DNA of 64,000 bases from an uncultured Clostridia bacterium (GTDB taxonomy: Bacteria; Bacillota; Clostridia; Christensenellales; UBA1242). Below, in pieces: positions 26,940 through 36,034 of this stretch. Where the stretch lies: positions 422,912 through 486,911 of the forward strand of contig CALBOE010000006.1 in NCBI GenBank assembly GCA_937896905.1, written 5' to 3'. The notes below the pieces were generated by a model. The model ran no database searches, had not been told where the DNA came from, and worked only from the letters and a program-made list of their open reading frames with translations. Both the position numbers and the translations under genes were made by a program. Position 1 is the first letter of the stretch, and every line of letters starts with the position of its first letter.

Positions 26940-27551
26940 AAATGCTTTACGCACAGAATAATCAACTTACGAAGGCAACACCATGAGTAAACCTTGCGGC
27001 ATAAGGTTCGGTTGGATTTCCCAATTTTGCACTTTACAATTACTCATAAAGCGGTTTCCCTTTACGCAAAACTTGCACCGAATCACCACTGAGACCACAC
27101 TATAATCCCCACAGTGCCTTGCGAACAAACAGCCTAGAAGTTTTCCTTAACAACATCAACAGAATTTATCTTTATTTTGCAAGCAGAATTTCAAAAGCAC
27201 TTGAATTCAACTCGTGTACTTTAAGTTGAATTAAGCTTAAGCTTTATCCCGAACTGTTCACTCAAAGCAGGCTACACTGCACGCAACTTTCATCACATGC
27301 AGGTTTCTTTCCCAAGCGATAAACGCAGAACCATTACCTGATAGTAACAGTAAGAATTTACCCACTTAGGTCTCCGCGATAGTTGGGCTTACGCGTGTAT
27401 GCCATTACACACCACCCAAAAATCTTAACTCCCAGCACAAGCCCCGGTTTGGGCAACCAAGGCCAGCACCAGAAACTTCACAGTTGTGCCAGCGATGCTT
27501 GTTTCGGCATCCTCATTCAGTTTAGTTGACTAGGATACTGCACCTTCGTAC
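26940..27551 (-). ncRNA. Probable OLE RNA (ornate large extremophilic RNA)
   Basis: About 610 nt without any coding frame, clearly less AT-rich than flanking intergenic DNA and full of pairing segments, transcribed from a near-perfect promoter. Visible stems include AATTCAACT (27204-27212) with AGTTGAATT (27224-27232), ATGAGTAA (26983-26990) with TTACTCAT (27040-27047), and ACCTT/AAGGT around 26991-27007. OLE RNAs are about 600 nt, occur in anaerobic and extremophilic Firmicutes, and lie directly upstream of oapA; size and neighbour match here. RNase P RNA and tmRNA signatures are absent. The RNA would act at the membrane with OapA. Ends are approximate: 5' from the promoter, 3' from the start of the oapA ribosome site. 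Confidence 0.72.
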
Positions 27552-27558
27552 GATAATT

Positions 27559-27587
27559 ATATTAGCACATTTTAAAAAAAATGTCAA
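27559..27587 (-). promoter_or_regulatory. Promoter of probable OLE RNA
   Basis: TTGACA (27587-27582), 17-nt spacer, TGC-TAATAT with the -10 at 27564-27559. +1 is predicted near 27551-27552. This is one of the strongest promoters in the window, fitting an abundant RNA. Confidence 0.82.
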
Positions 27588-27609
27588 ATGGTTTATAAAT
27601 TTATGCTCG

Positions 27610-28359
27610 TTAAACAAACAAAACAACAAGCAAGCTTAGCAAAATTAAATAAATGCTAAAATAGAACAGTTTGTTTTTTCTAACCACTTTAAGTATTAAT
27701 TTAATAGAAATAACGCCAAAAATAAACGAAGTTATCATAACAATAAAAATTCCCAACCAATCCACAGTTATTTGGCAAGAGAAAAGCTTAATTGTTTCGT
27801 AAACTGCGCTTGCAAGAATTATAGGGATACTCATAAGGAAAGAAAAGTCTAGCGCCTCGTTTTTTTCAACCCCCGCAATTAGTCCACAAACAAGGGTGGA
27901 ACCACTTCTAGAAATTCCAGGAAGCAAGGCACAACTTTGCGCAAGCCCCATATATAACGCATTTTTTTTGTTTATTTGTTGTGTTCCGTTCTTTTTAAAA
28001 TCGGCAATTAAAAGGAGAGCTGCAGAAGTTAAAAACCCCCAAACCAATGCACTTGTTGAAAAATTTTCTTCCAAAAAATTATTAAACAACAGCACAACAA
28101 CAATGGTTGGAATTGTGGCAATAATTAGGTTAAGATTTGTTTTGTTAAAAGGGGTTTTAATTAGGCTTCTAATTTGTTTGCGATAGCAAAACAACACGGC
28201 AAAAAGTGTTCCAATGTGGGCAACAATGCTAACCAGCATTAAATTGTCTAAATTAAAAAACGAGCCAAACAAAACAATGTGACCACTGCTGGAAATTGGC
28301 AAGAATTCCGTAATGCCTTGAATTATACCTATTAATATATACTTAATTGCATTATTCAC
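27610..28359 (-). CDS. uppP: Undecaprenyl-diphosphate phosphatase
   Basis: Integral membrane enzyme (BacA family) recycling undecaprenyl-PP to undecaprenyl-P, the lipid carrier for peptidoglycan; its loss or excess alters bacitracin sensitivity. The two signature blocks are present: QGITEFLPISSSGH near residue 15 and LLPGISRSGSTL near residue 147. At 249 residues it is slightly short (usual 265-275). The start is GTG at 28359 with a weak AGAGA site. It lies directly upstream of the probable OLE RNA gene on the same strand. OLE loci in other Firmicutes are also near isoprenoid genes, so the pairing may be meaningful. Confidence 0.93.
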   Translation of the reverse strand: MNNAIKYILIGIIQGITEFLPISSSGHIVLFGSFFNLDNLMLVSIVAHIGTLFAVLFCYRKQIRSLIKTPFNKTNLNLIIATIPTIVVVLLFNNFLEENFSTSALVWGFLTSAALLLIADFKKNGTQQINKKNALYMGLAQSCALLPGISRSGSTLVCGLIAGVEKNEALDFSFLMSIPIILASAVYETIKLFSCQITVDWLGIFIVMITSFIFGVISIKLILKVVRKNKLFYFSIYLILLSLLVVLFV

Positions 28360-28449
28360 TTGAAATTTTCTCTAAATTAGTATATTATAAGTTGAATAAA
28401 AAATAACAATAAGGCAAAATATAGCAAAATTTTGCAAAAGGACGGAATT

Positions 28450-29544
28450 ATGAAACTAGGAGTTGTGGGCTTGCCAAATGTTGGCAAAAGCACGTTGTTT
28501 AATGCAATAACAAAAGCGGGGGCGGAAAGTGCCAACTATCCGTTTTGCACCATAGAGCCAAATGTGGGAGTGGTGGACGTGGCTGATGAAAGATTAACAG
28601 CACTTGCTAAACTATATAACACAAAAAAAGTTATACCGGCGCAAATAGAGTTTGTGGACATTGCCGGGTTGGTTAAAGGTGCAAGTGAGGGGGCTGGGCT
28701 TGGAAATAAATTTTTAAGCCACATTAAAGAAGTTGATGCCATAGTTCATGTGGTTAGGGTGTTTGAAAACGACAAAATTATTCACGTAGAGGGAAACGTA
28801 GATGCGGTTAGAGATATTGAAACAATCAACCTAGAACTTATTCTTGCAGATATCGACACGGTTGTTAAACGTATGGATAAAATTAAAAGATTTATTCATG
28901 GCGGCGTGGCGGACTTGGCAACTCAAAAAGAGTTTGAACTTTTAAACAAAATTTTAGAACTTTTAAAAGAGAGCAAGCCAGCCAGAATGTTAAAGGTTAA
29001 TGCAGAAGAGAAGAAAATTGTGGACGGATTTTTCCTTATAACCACAAAACCAATTATATATGTTGCCAACACTAGCGATATGGTGGATCAAGCACAACAA
29101 AATAGCATTGAAAAAATTAAAGAAATAGCAAGGCAAGAGCAAGCTGAAGTTATTTCATTGTGCGCACAAACCGAGCAAGAACTAATTGAACTTTCGCCAG
29201 AAGAAAGGGAAATTTTTAAGCAAGAATTGGGCATAGACGCCTCTGGGTTAGATAAATTGATTGTGGCAAGCTATCATTTATTGGGCTTAATATCCTTCTT
29301 AACTGCGGGCGAAAAAGAGGTTAGGGCGTGGACAATTTCCCGCGGAACACTTGCTCCACAAGCAGCGGGAAAAATTCACACCGATTTTGAAAGAGGGTTT
29401 ATTCGTGCCGACGTGGTTAAATATAACGACCTTATAACTTTAGGGGACTATAATTTGTGCAAAGAGAAAGGTAAAATTATAAGTGCCGGCAAAGATTACG
29501 TTGTTCAAGATGGCGACATTATTGTGTTTAAATTTAATGTGTAA
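28450..29544 (+). CDS. ychF: YchF/Ola1-type ATPase of the Obg family
   Basis: Translation-factor-class P-loop protein that binds ribosomes and hydrolyses ATP rather than GTP. The Walker A motif is GLPNVGKS near residue 8 and the switch region is DIAGLVKGASEGAGLG. The usual GTP-specificity motif NKxD is replaced by NTSD, in line with ATP preference. A C-terminal TGS domain is present (about 280-362: WTISRGTLAPQAAGKIHTDFERGF). The protein has 364 residues, normal length. I use the ATG at 28450 with AAAGGAC upstream. It is probably co-transcribed with the membrane protein 12 nt downstream. Confidence 0.95.
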   Translation: MKLGVVGLPNVGKSTLFNAITKAGAESANYPFCTIEPNVGVVDVADERLTALAKLYNTKKVIPAQIEFVDIAGLVKGASEGAGLGNKFLSHIKEVDAIVHVVRVFENDKIIHVEGNVDAVRDIETINLELILADIDTVVKRMDKIKRFIHGGVADLATQKEFELLNKILELLKESKPARMLKVNAEEKKIVDGFFLITTKPIIYVANTSDMVDQAQQNSIEKIKEIARQEQAEVISLCAQTEQELIELSPEEREIFKQELGIDASGLDKLIVASYHLLGLISFLTAGEKEVRAWTISRGTLAPQAAGKIHTDFERGFIRADVVKYNDLITLGDYNLCKEKGKIISAGKDYVVQDGDIIVFKFNV

Positions 29545-29556
29545 TAAGGGTGAAAA

Positions 29557-30189
29557 ATGAAACAAAACAATCAGCAAAAAGAACAAAAGATTCAGCTTGC
29601 AAACTATGGCAAAAAAATTAGAGATATTAACATTAATCATCGTCAGCATTTTATTGCTGTTTTAATTTCTATAATTCTGTTGGGTATTTTAACACTTGCA
29701 ATGGGCATTATGTTTATGGTGTTTATCAAAAAGTGGTATGTTGTGCTTATTGTTTGCCTTGTTTTTGCGGCATGCACAGTTTGGGCTGTGTTCACAATGA
29801 AGAACTTAAAAAAGCAACCCATATATCAACTTTATGAACGTGTTTTGGTTATTAATTCGTTGCAGTATCAAACGGTTATAGATTTAGCAAATGTTTATGC
29901 TGTGCTTCCAAAAAATTCCACCCAAAACAAAAGCGAAAGAAATGTTGGGCGCATTAAACTGTTTGTTAAAACAAAGTTTGTTGAACGCCCAGTTTTAAAC
30001 CACATTAACGAAGACGAAATTGCTCTTTCTAACGAAATTTTAGCTTTGGCAGAAAAAGCAAGGCAGAAAAAGCATCAACAACAAACCTCTGCCAACCTGC
30101 TTGTAAAAATGGCAGAGAAAGGCAACAATTCTGCAAACAAAAATTCTGCAGAAAAAACAGGTGAAAATGAGGATAATAATAAAAAATAA
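29557..30189 (+). CDS. Two-helix membrane protein with charged tail
   Basis: A 210-residue protein whose basic N-terminal stretch is followed by two membrane helices (about 33-55 and 62-82), a conserved-looking cytoplasmic middle (about 90-165) and a low-complexity tail rich in Asn, Lys, Gln and Glu. No family recognised and no catalytic motif seen. The start, 12 nt after ychF, has only a weak GGGTG ribosome site. It ends at a terminator shared with cvpA. Confidence 0.7.
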   Translation: MKQNNQQKEQKIQLANYGKKIRDININHRQHFIAVLISIILLGILTLAMGIMFMVFIKKWYVVLIVCLVFAACTVWAVFTMKNLKKQPIYQLYERVLVINSLQYQTVIDLANVYAVLPKNSTQNKSERNVGRIKLFVKTKFVERPVLNHINEDEIALSNEILALAEKARQKKHQQQTSANLLVKMAEKGNNSANKNSAEKTGENEDNNKK

Positions 30190-30195
30190 CAACAA

Positions 30196-30222
30196 AAAAT
30201 AGGCAACTTGCCTATTTTTTAT
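30196..30222. terminator. Bidirectional terminator before cvpA
   Basis: AAAATAGGCAA pairs with TTGCCTATTTT around C/T loop bases, flanked by A and T runs. Confidence 0.83.
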
Positions 30223-30987
30223 TTATCTAGAAGCCCACAAATCGTCTACCCAATTTTGAATTGCTTTGCCGTCTATAACATATTTTTCAACAAGGTTTTC
30301 GGTTTGATTATATACAAAACTTTCTATTTTGGTGTTGTTTTGAATAATTGGGTCTATAGTTTTGTTAATTACAGGAATTAAGGATAAAGCCACTGCAATA
30401 ATATTAAATATAACAATAATGCATGCACCTTTAATTGCACCAAAAGCAAGGCCTAAAATTTTGTTCACTCCGCCCAGAATTTTTGTTCTTGCAATATTGT
30501 CGAACAACTTAGATAGTAGGAAAATTGCAATTTTTAAAACAATAAACACCAAAATGCCAGAAATAACAATCATGCACATATGCCCAGCACCCTCACCAAC
30601 CACACTTGCAACAGTTGCTTCACTTTCTAAATCTACGGCTGTGTTATTTATAACAACCTTAACAAGAGTTAGCAACAAGCCATTGGTGCCGCTTAATGCG
30701 GAAATAATCTCTGCTTTGCTTCCAAATTCTGTAAGTTGTTTCGCAAACGCGTCATTGGTGGAAACCAAACCTTTGGCAATTCCATTTCCAATTAATCCAG
30801 AAAAATTATGGATTCCATTTAACCAAGTTGCAACATATTTTGCAAGGAACACAGAAGCCACAATGCAAACAACCCAACTAAATAAGGAAAGAACAGATTT
30901 TAAAAATCCTTTTCTATAACCAATAATGCTAAAAATAACAACAACTGCTACCAGCACTATATCAATAATAATACCCAATGCCGACAT
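30223..30987 (-). CDS. CvpA family membrane protein
   Basis: A 254-residue integral membrane protein. The N-terminus SALGIIIDIVLVAVVVIFSIIGYRKGF matches the CvpA/colicin V production family, with the hallmark GYRKGF after the first helix, and further helices follow (about 35-55, 120-150, 190-215). The C-terminal part is soluble. I start it at the ATG at 30987, which has a GGAGGGG site; the longer frame to 31020 is unlikely. In Firmicutes, family members are linked to division and envelope stress, and no role in bacteriocin export is implied here. Divergent from ftsH. Confidence 0.8.
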   Translation of the reverse strand: MSALGIIIDIVLVAVVVIFSIIGYRKGFLKSVLSLFSWVVCIVASVFLAKYVATWLNGIHNFSGLIGNGIAKGLVSTNDAFAKQLTEFGSKAEIISALSGTNGLLLTLVKVVINNTAVDLESEATVASVVGEGAGHMCMIVISGILVFIVLKIAIFLLSKLFDNIARTKILGGVNKILGLAFGAIKGACIIVIFNIIAVALSLIPVINKTIDPIIQNNTKIESFVYNQTENLVEKYVIDGKAIQNWVDDLWASR

Positions 30988-31176
30988 TTCCCCTCCATTT
31001 ACATTCAGTTTAGCACACAAACATTAATTTGTAAAACAAATTTAAGAATGCATTATTAAATTTTATGCTAAATTCATTTAATTTGAGATATTTTTATGTT
31101 TAAAGGATAATATTACAATAACACTTTCAACAAAAGACAAATTAACCAAAAATTTATTTTGTTTAGTTAAAATTAT

Positions 31177-31205
31177 TTGTTAATATTTTGAGTTTATGAT
31201 ATAAT
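31177..31205 (+). promoter_or_regulatory. Promoter of ftsH
   Basis: TTGTTA (31177-31182), 17-nt spacer, TGA-TATAAT with the -10 at 31200-31205. +1 is near 31212, immediately before the GAGGTGA ribosome site. Confidence 0.78.
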
Positions 31206-31224
31206 ATAAATTACTGAGGTGAAT

Positions 31225-33411
31225 ATGAATAAAAAGAAAAATAACTCTTGGAAATCAACGGCATTTTATATAATTTCCTTAATTTTGGTGGTTGTTTTAA
31301 TATTCTTTATTGTTGCAAACAACAATAATGGCAAACAAATTAGCTACACAGAATTTCAAAGCTTGGTGGAAAACGGTCAAGTTGCAGAAATAGACGTTTA
31401 CGACTACACCATTAGAATTAGAAAAATAGATGGAGTTAAGGAAGAGCAATTTCCAAAAAAATACGATGCATATTGCACAATAACACACGATTGTGATGTG
31501 CGTTTAATTATTGAGAAGTATAACGACAGTATATCGGTTAAGGACGCCCAACAAAACTACACTTACGATGAAGACGGTAACCGTATTGTTATGGAAGGAA
31601 AAACTTTAATTGTTGAAAACTATTCTTATGCGGCTGAAAGTTGGATAAGTTCCATTCTTCCATTTGTTAGCATTATTATGATTGGCGTTATTGGCTTCTT
31701 CTTATTTAGGGGTATGAGTGGCAACAATAAAGGTTTTGGTTTTGGCAAATCTAAAGCAAAATTAGTTGTTTCTTCAACAGTTAAATTTAGTGATGTTGCT
31801 GGTGCAGAAGAAGAAAAACAAGAACTTAAAGAAATTGTGGAATTCTTAAAAAATCCATCTAGATTTACAGAACTAGGTGCAAGAATTCCAAAAGGCGTGT
31901 TGCTGGTTGGCCCACCGGGAACAGGTAAAACACTGCTTGCAAAAGCGGTTGCGGGCGAAAGCAAAGTGCCATTCTTCAGCATTTCGGGTTCCGACTTTGT
32001 GGAACTTTACGTTGGTGTTGGTGCAAGCCGTGTTAGAGATTTATTTGAAAGTGCAAAACAAAGTGCACCTTGCATTGTGTTTATTGATGAAATAGATGCA
32101 GTTGGACGTCAACGTGGTGCAGGTTTGGGAGGTGGAAACGACGAACGTGAACAAACCCTTAACCAAATGTTGGTAGAAATGGATGGCTTTGAAAGTAACA
32201 GCGGAATTATTGTTCTTGCAGCAACAAACCGAGCAGATGTTTTAGACCCAGCATTAACCCGCCCAGGCAGGTTCGATCGTCAAATTTATGTACACTTGCC
32301 AGACGTTAAAGGCAGAGAAGAAATTATAAAAGTTCATTCACGCAAAAAACCTTTAAGTGAAGATGTGGATTTCACAAGGTTGGCAAGGTTAACAAGCGGT
32401 CTTGCCGGTGCAGACATTGAAAATATGCTTAACGAAGCAGCACTTCTAGCAGCAAGAGATGGCAGATACAAAATTACAATGGTGGACATTCAAGAAGGTT
32501 TAAATAAAACCTTAATGGGTCCTAAAAAGGTTTCACGTGTTATAACCGAAAAAGATAAACGCATAACAGCAATTCACGAAGCTGGCCACGCAATTTTGGC
32601 AGAAAGCTTACCAAATTGCGACAATGTTCAAGAAATTTCAATCATTCCAAGGGGAATGGCTGGTGGCTACACTTTAACCTTCGACGAAAAGGATAGTTCG
32701 CATATGCCAAAACGTAAACTGCTAGATAGCATTTGTATGATGCTTGGCGGGCGTGCTGCAGAAGAACTAATGTTAGATGACATTACCACAGGCGCTTCTA
32801 ACGACATTGAACGTGCAACAAAACTTGCACATAAAATGGTTGCAGAATGGGGCATGACTGAATCTGTTGGGCTGGTAAGTTTTGGCGAAGGTGGCGAAAT
32901 TTTCGTTGGCAAGAACTATCAAAAACAAGTTCCGTATGGGCAAGAACTTGCTTCTAAAATAGACGTTGAAGTTAAAAAGATTATCGATTTTGCCTATGCG
33001 CAAGCAAAAGAAATATTGCTAAGCAAAAAAGACGTTATTGAAAAAATTGAAAAAATATTATTAAGCAAAGAAACAATCTACAAAGAAGAGTTTGAAATGT
33101 TGTTTAATGGTGCAACGGTTGAAGAGGTTGAAACCGCAATAGATAAAAAAGAACAAGAAAAGCGCGAATATCAAGAGCGTGCTAAACAACAGGCACTGGA
33201 AGAGCATAAAACACGAGATTTAAAATCCAGGTTAGAAACCGCCGAAGCATTGGCAAGGGCAGGAGTTATTTCTAAACAGGACTACGAAAAAATTAAGCAA
33301 GATGCAGAAAAAGAGTTTAATGAAATTAAATCTGCACAACCTAACGACGCAGAAAAAAATGAAACAAATCAACAACCAGAAAATGATGGCGAGCAAAACG
33401 GCAACAAATAA
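31225..33411 (+). CDS. ftsH: ATP-dependent zinc metalloprotease FtsH
   Basis: Membrane-bound hexameric AAA+ protease degrading damaged membrane proteins and short-lived regulators. Two N-terminal helices (about 12-32 and 138-160) enclose a small external domain. Walker A is GPPGTGKT near residue 228, Walker B FIDEIDAVG, and the SRH arginine region RPGRFDRQ. The zinc site HEAGH is near residue 450, with the third ligand in DDITTGASNDIERAT. The Lys/Glu/Gln-rich C-terminal tail extends to 728 residues, longer than the roughly 640 of many homologues. I use the ATG at 31225 after GAGGTGA. Confidence 0.97.
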   Translation: MNKKKNNSWKSTAFYIISLILVVVLIFFIVANNNNGKQISYTEFQSLVENGQVAEIDVYDYTIRIRKIDGVKEEQFPKKYDAYCTITHDCDVRLIIEKYNDSISVKDAQQNYTYDEDGNRIVMEGKTLIVENYSYAAESWISSILPFVSIIMIGVIGFFLFRGMSGNNKGFGFGKSKAKLVVSSTVKFSDVAGAEEEKQELKEIVEFLKNPSRFTELGARIPKGVLLVGPPGTGKTLLAKAVAGESKVPFFSISGSDFVELYVGVGASRVRDLFESAKQSAPCIVFIDEIDAVGRQRGAGLGGGNDEREQTLNQMLVEMDGFESNSGIIVLAATNRADVLDPALTRPGRFDRQIYVHLPDVKGREEIIKVHSRKKPLSEDVDFTRLARLTSGLAGADIENMLNEAALLAARDGRYKITMVDIQEGLNKTLMGPKKVSRVITEKDKRITAIHEAGHAILAESLPNCDNVQEISIIPRGMAGGYTLTFDEKDSSHMPKRKLLDSICMMLGGRAAEELMLDDITTGASNDIERATKLAHKMVAEWGMTESVGLVSFGEGGEIFVGKNYQKQVPYGQELASKIDVEVKKIIDFAYAQAKEILLSKKDVIEKIEKILLSKETIYKEEFEMLFNGATVEEVETAIDKKEQEKREYQERAKQQALEEHKTRDLKSRLETAEALARAGVISKQDYEKIKQDAEKEFNEIKSAQPNDAEKNETNQQPENDGEQNGNK

Positions 33412-33493
33412 TCAAATTTAAAAAACATTGTTAAGATTGCTTGCCTAAAAAGTAAAAATCGAGTACAATGTAAGAGATTAACAAGGAGAAGAT

Positions 33494-34087
33494 ATGGCAA
33501 AAAAAATCAGTGCAATAGTAAGTTTGTCGCTAGTGGGCATTTTGCTTGTTGCAACCATCATTATGGCAAACGTTAAAGTTGATTACAGCATTAACTGCCA
33601 AGCACCACATTCAATCGACGTGTTGTATGGTTCTAATCAAACAGCAAAAACAACAACCCCTGCTCAGGCAAAAGAAATACAAAAATTAATAGGTAATGCA
33701 AGCAAAGAAATGAGCTTATCTGCATTATTCACAGGAAGATTAAACAAAAAAGCAGAAATCACATCTGTTGAAAGCAATGGAATAACTCTTCCAACAACTC
33801 AAAGCTTTTATGTGTTCTATGAATATGACACTCCACAGGTTTTAATGTATGGCAACAAAGCATACAAAACAAATGAGGATAAAAATTTCTACTATCAAAC
33901 ATTAGTGTTTGCAGTGGAAGACACCGAAGAAGCAACAAATGTTAAAGTTTACGTTAAACAATATTATAATTCTAACAACCCAGCAGAAGGGAAATACACT
34001 GAAAACAAATATAATAAATATTATGTTTTAGAGGCAAATTTTGCATCATTGTACCAATATTTATTAGATAACAACTTTAACAATTAG
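33494..34087 (+). CDS. Exported protein of unknown function
   Basis: A 197-residue protein with an N-terminal membrane anchor or uncleaved signal (about 5-26) and an external domain with many Tyr, Asn and Lys residues. AAGGAG precedes the ATG at 33494. No Cys lipobox and no recognisable domain. It begins about 80 nt after ftsH and ends in its own terminator, so it may be partly co-transcribed with ftsH. Function unknown. Confidence 0.7.
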   Translation: MAKKISAIVSLSLVGILLVATIIMANVKVDYSINCQAPHSIDVLYGSNQTAKTTTPAQAKEIQKLIGNASKEMSLSALFTGRLNKKAEITSVESNGITLPTTQSFYVFYEYDTPQVLMYGNKAYKTNEDKNFYYQTLVFAVEDTEEATNVKVYVKQYYNSNNPAEGKYTENKYNKYYVLEANFASLYQYLLDNNFNN

Positions 34088-34118
34088 CATTTGTGGCAGT
34101 TTGGGGAATTTAATAAAA

Positions 34119-34146
34119 AAAAGGAACTGGTCAAGTTCCTTTTTTG
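34119..34146 (+). terminator. Terminator after 33494 gene
   Basis: AAAAGGAACT pairs with AGTTCCTTTT around a short GGTCA loop, followed by a T run. Confidence 0.83.
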
Positions 34147-34149
34147 TTT

Positions 34150-34176
34150 AAAAAAACAAGCCTCAAGGGCTTGCTA
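34150..34176 (-). terminator. Terminator of acpP
   Basis: On the minus strand GCAAGCCC pairs with GGCTTGT around TTGA, followed by a T run. It lies just after the acpP stop. Confidence 0.78.
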
Positions 34177-34180
34177 AATT

Positions 34181-34408
34181 TTATTTCTTTAGGTTTTTAA
34201 TGTATGTTATTGCGTCGCCAACAGTTTTAAACTTTGCAACGTCTTCGTCTGGCAATTCAATTCCAAAATCGTCTTCAAAAGCCATAATTAGTTCAACAAC
34301 GTCTAAACTATCTGCGCCCAAATCTTCAACCAATCTTGAATTTTTAGTTATTGAATTTTTATTTTTACCTAATTTATCTGCAATTAAAGCAATAATTTTT
34401 TCTTCCAT
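34181..34408 (-). CDS. acpP: Acyl carrier protein
   Basis: A 75-residue acidic carrier of growing acyl chains in fatty-acid synthesis. The phosphopantetheine attachment Ser is in LGADSLDVVELIM near residue 36. The flanking acidic helix II (MAFEDDFGIELPDED) and C-terminal ITYIKNL are typical. The ATG at 34408 follows TTAGGAG; the longer frame to 34423 would start in the ribosome site. Unusually it stands alone here, without fabD, fabG or fabF around it. An alternative is a specialised ACP for surface lipids, but the sequence fits the general type. Confidence 0.93.
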   Translation of the reverse strand: MEEKIIALIADKLGKNKNSITKNSRLVEDLGADSLDVVELIMAFEDDFGIELPDEDVAKFKTVGDAITYIKNLKK

Positions 34409-34537
34409 AATTTCTCCTAACAATGTAATTATATATTAATTAAAAAAAAATGTAAAGCAAATTAAAAAAAATCTACAAATTAAGCAATTTGTTTACTTAT
34501 TTATATAAAATTAGTGCACAAATTAACTGTAGTAGTA

Positions 34538-34546
34538 TGTTAGAAT
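34538..34546 (+). promoter_or_regulatory. Leaderless extended -10 promoter of 34553 gene
   Basis: TGT-TAGAAT (34538-34546) with no good -35. +1 is predicted at 34553, the A of the ATG; no ribosome site is present. Confidence 0.6.
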
Positions 34547-34552
34547 TTTTTT

Positions 34553-35491
34553 ATGGATATCATTAATTATAATCAACAAAAAAAATTAAGAGCAATTGTT
34601 GAGGAAAAAGCAAAATATCAAAAGGTTATGTTGCTGTTCGATAACACCGCAAGTGAAAAAGAAATTAACGAAATTTACGAACTAATTAAAGATTTATGTA
34701 TTTTTAACAAGGCTGAAATTTCAAATGTTAGCAACGAAATTTACAATGGATATAGGTTGTTAATTTATTTGTGTTCTGCCAACAGTTATTTAATGGTGAA
34801 ATTTCAAACCGAAGAATTTGTTAACGTATTTTTGCCAACAGATGCAACAATCTTGCCCTTTTGTTTACAAGATTATAAAGTGAACAACTTAAACGGATAT
34901 TTAATCCTTCCAGAAAAGGCAATAGATATAAATGTTATGCCTAGTGTTGCGTTTAATTCGTTTTATAGTTATCTTAAAAACCTTATCAATCAGCAACAAG
35001 GTTACGAGGAACTTAACTTTTTTTCCTATCAAAATTTATCGCCCAACGTGTTGCAGATTTTAAATTTAATTAATTCACAAACAGAGTTTATAGATTTGCA
35101 AATTCTAACAGAATGTGGCATTGAGTATAATCATTTGCCAATTGTGGATTATTTGTTAATTTCTGCGTTTTCTGTTTGGATTGAAGGAGTAAAAAATAGG
35201 TGTTTATCTATGGTTGATGTTTATAAAGTAGCAAAAGACGACAGCAACTTAATAGATAAACTTTATGCAATTTCCACAAACATTTTAACGCATCGAATGA
35301 TAAGTTTGAATGTAAATTGCCTAAACACTATAATTGAAAAAACAAAGCTGATAGTTTTAGAGAGTTTACAATTAATAGAACTTCCAACTACGCAAGAAAT
35401 TGAACAAATAATTGATAAAATAAAACATTATGCTAAAACTAGCCAAGGACTTTTGTTAAATTTATATTTTTATAACGTATTTAGTGCCTAA
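34553..35491 (+). CDS. Unknown cytoplasmic protein, leaderless
   Basis: A 312-residue soluble protein, strongly hydrophobic in places (e.g. YNGYRLLIYLCSANSYLM) but without clear membrane helices or signal peptide. The N-terminal half looks alpha/beta and the C-terminal half is helical (about 190-310). No motif was recognised. The codon usage is the same AT-rich style as its neighbours. It has no ribosome site and an extended -10 at the leaderless spacing. A ywmB/spoIIQ pair follows on the same strand, so a developmental role is possible but unsupported. Confidence 0.68.
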   Translation: MDIINYNQQKKLRAIVEEKAKYQKVMLLFDNTASEKEINEIYELIKDLCIFNKAEISNVSNEIYNGYRLLIYLCSANSYLMVKFQTEEFVNVFLPTDATILPFCLQDYKVNNLNGYLILPEKAIDINVMPSVAFNSFYSYLKNLINQQQGYEELNFFSYQNLSPNVLQILNLINSQTEFIDLQILTECGIEYNHLPIVDYLLISAFSVWIEGVKNRCLSMVDVYKVAKDDSNLIDKLYAISTNILTHRMISLNVNCLNTIIEKTKLIVLESLQLIELPTTQEIEQIIDKIKHYAKTSQGLLLNLYFYNVFSA

Positions 35492-35561
35492 ATATACAAA
35501 TTTTATTAGAATATCTTAAAATTTTGCGATTAAAACACCTTAAAAAAGCAATAATTAAACA

Positions 35562-35984
35562 ATGAAAAAATTGTTAATTGTTGTTGCAGTTTTAATAATA
35601 ATTTTAAGTGGAAAAAATAATTCTTCCAGTTTTAGTTTGCAAAATTTTTTCAAAGGCGAATATGTTGCTTACACAAATATTCAAACGGGTGAAGATTGCA
35701 TAAATTTAGGTTCGTGCTATATGTCTACTTCTTCGCAGCTGCACAGGAACATTATAGGGGAAAGTGTTAAGGTTAAAAATTTAGAACCATTAACAGCTTT
35801 AAAGCAACTTTCTGCAAAATTAATAAGAACAGAGATATTGGAAAATGGTGCAGTTGTTATGTATGCTTATTCCAGCCAAATTCCAACTCACATTAATGAT
35901 GGAGAACATAAAATAAACATTCAACTTGCATACTACGAAGAATATTCCATTGTTGGGTGGCCGTTAATTTTATCCAGTTTTTAA
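35562..35984 (+). CDS. YwmB-like exported protein
   Basis: A 140-residue protein with an N-terminal signal/anchor (about 3-17). The C-terminal part (NGAVVMYAYSSQIPTHI, then HKINIQLAYYEE...GWPLI) resembles the last block of the YwmB family, which in Clostridia lies near murA, spoIID and spoIIQ; the spoIIQ-like gene is indeed next. The similarity is by eye only. The N-terminal half is less conserved. No ribosome site is visible before the ATG at 35562; an AATAAT at leaderless spacing (35550-35555) has a poor -35. Confidence 0.55.
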   Translation: MKKLLIVVAVLIIILSGKNNSSSFSLQNFFKGEYVAYTNIQTGEDCINLGSCYMSTSSQLHRNIIGESVKVKNLEPLTALKQLSAKLIRTEILENGAVVMYAYSSQIPTHINDGEHKINIQLAYYEEYSIVGWPLILSSF

Positions 35985-36034
35985 AAAGGTGTTTAAAACA
36001 TAAAAAGTTGTCTATTATTCTGTTAGGAGGAATT

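Noticed and set aside
26940..27551. RNase P RNA or tmRNA
   Set aside because: The conserved RNase P core (for example GAGGAAAGTCC) and a tmRNA acceptor end or tag frame are not found, whereas the OapA-like neighbour fits OLE.
30362..30919. 185-codon open frame opposite cvpA
   Set aside because: The opposite strand has a CvpA-family N-terminus and a strong ribosome site; this frame has neither.
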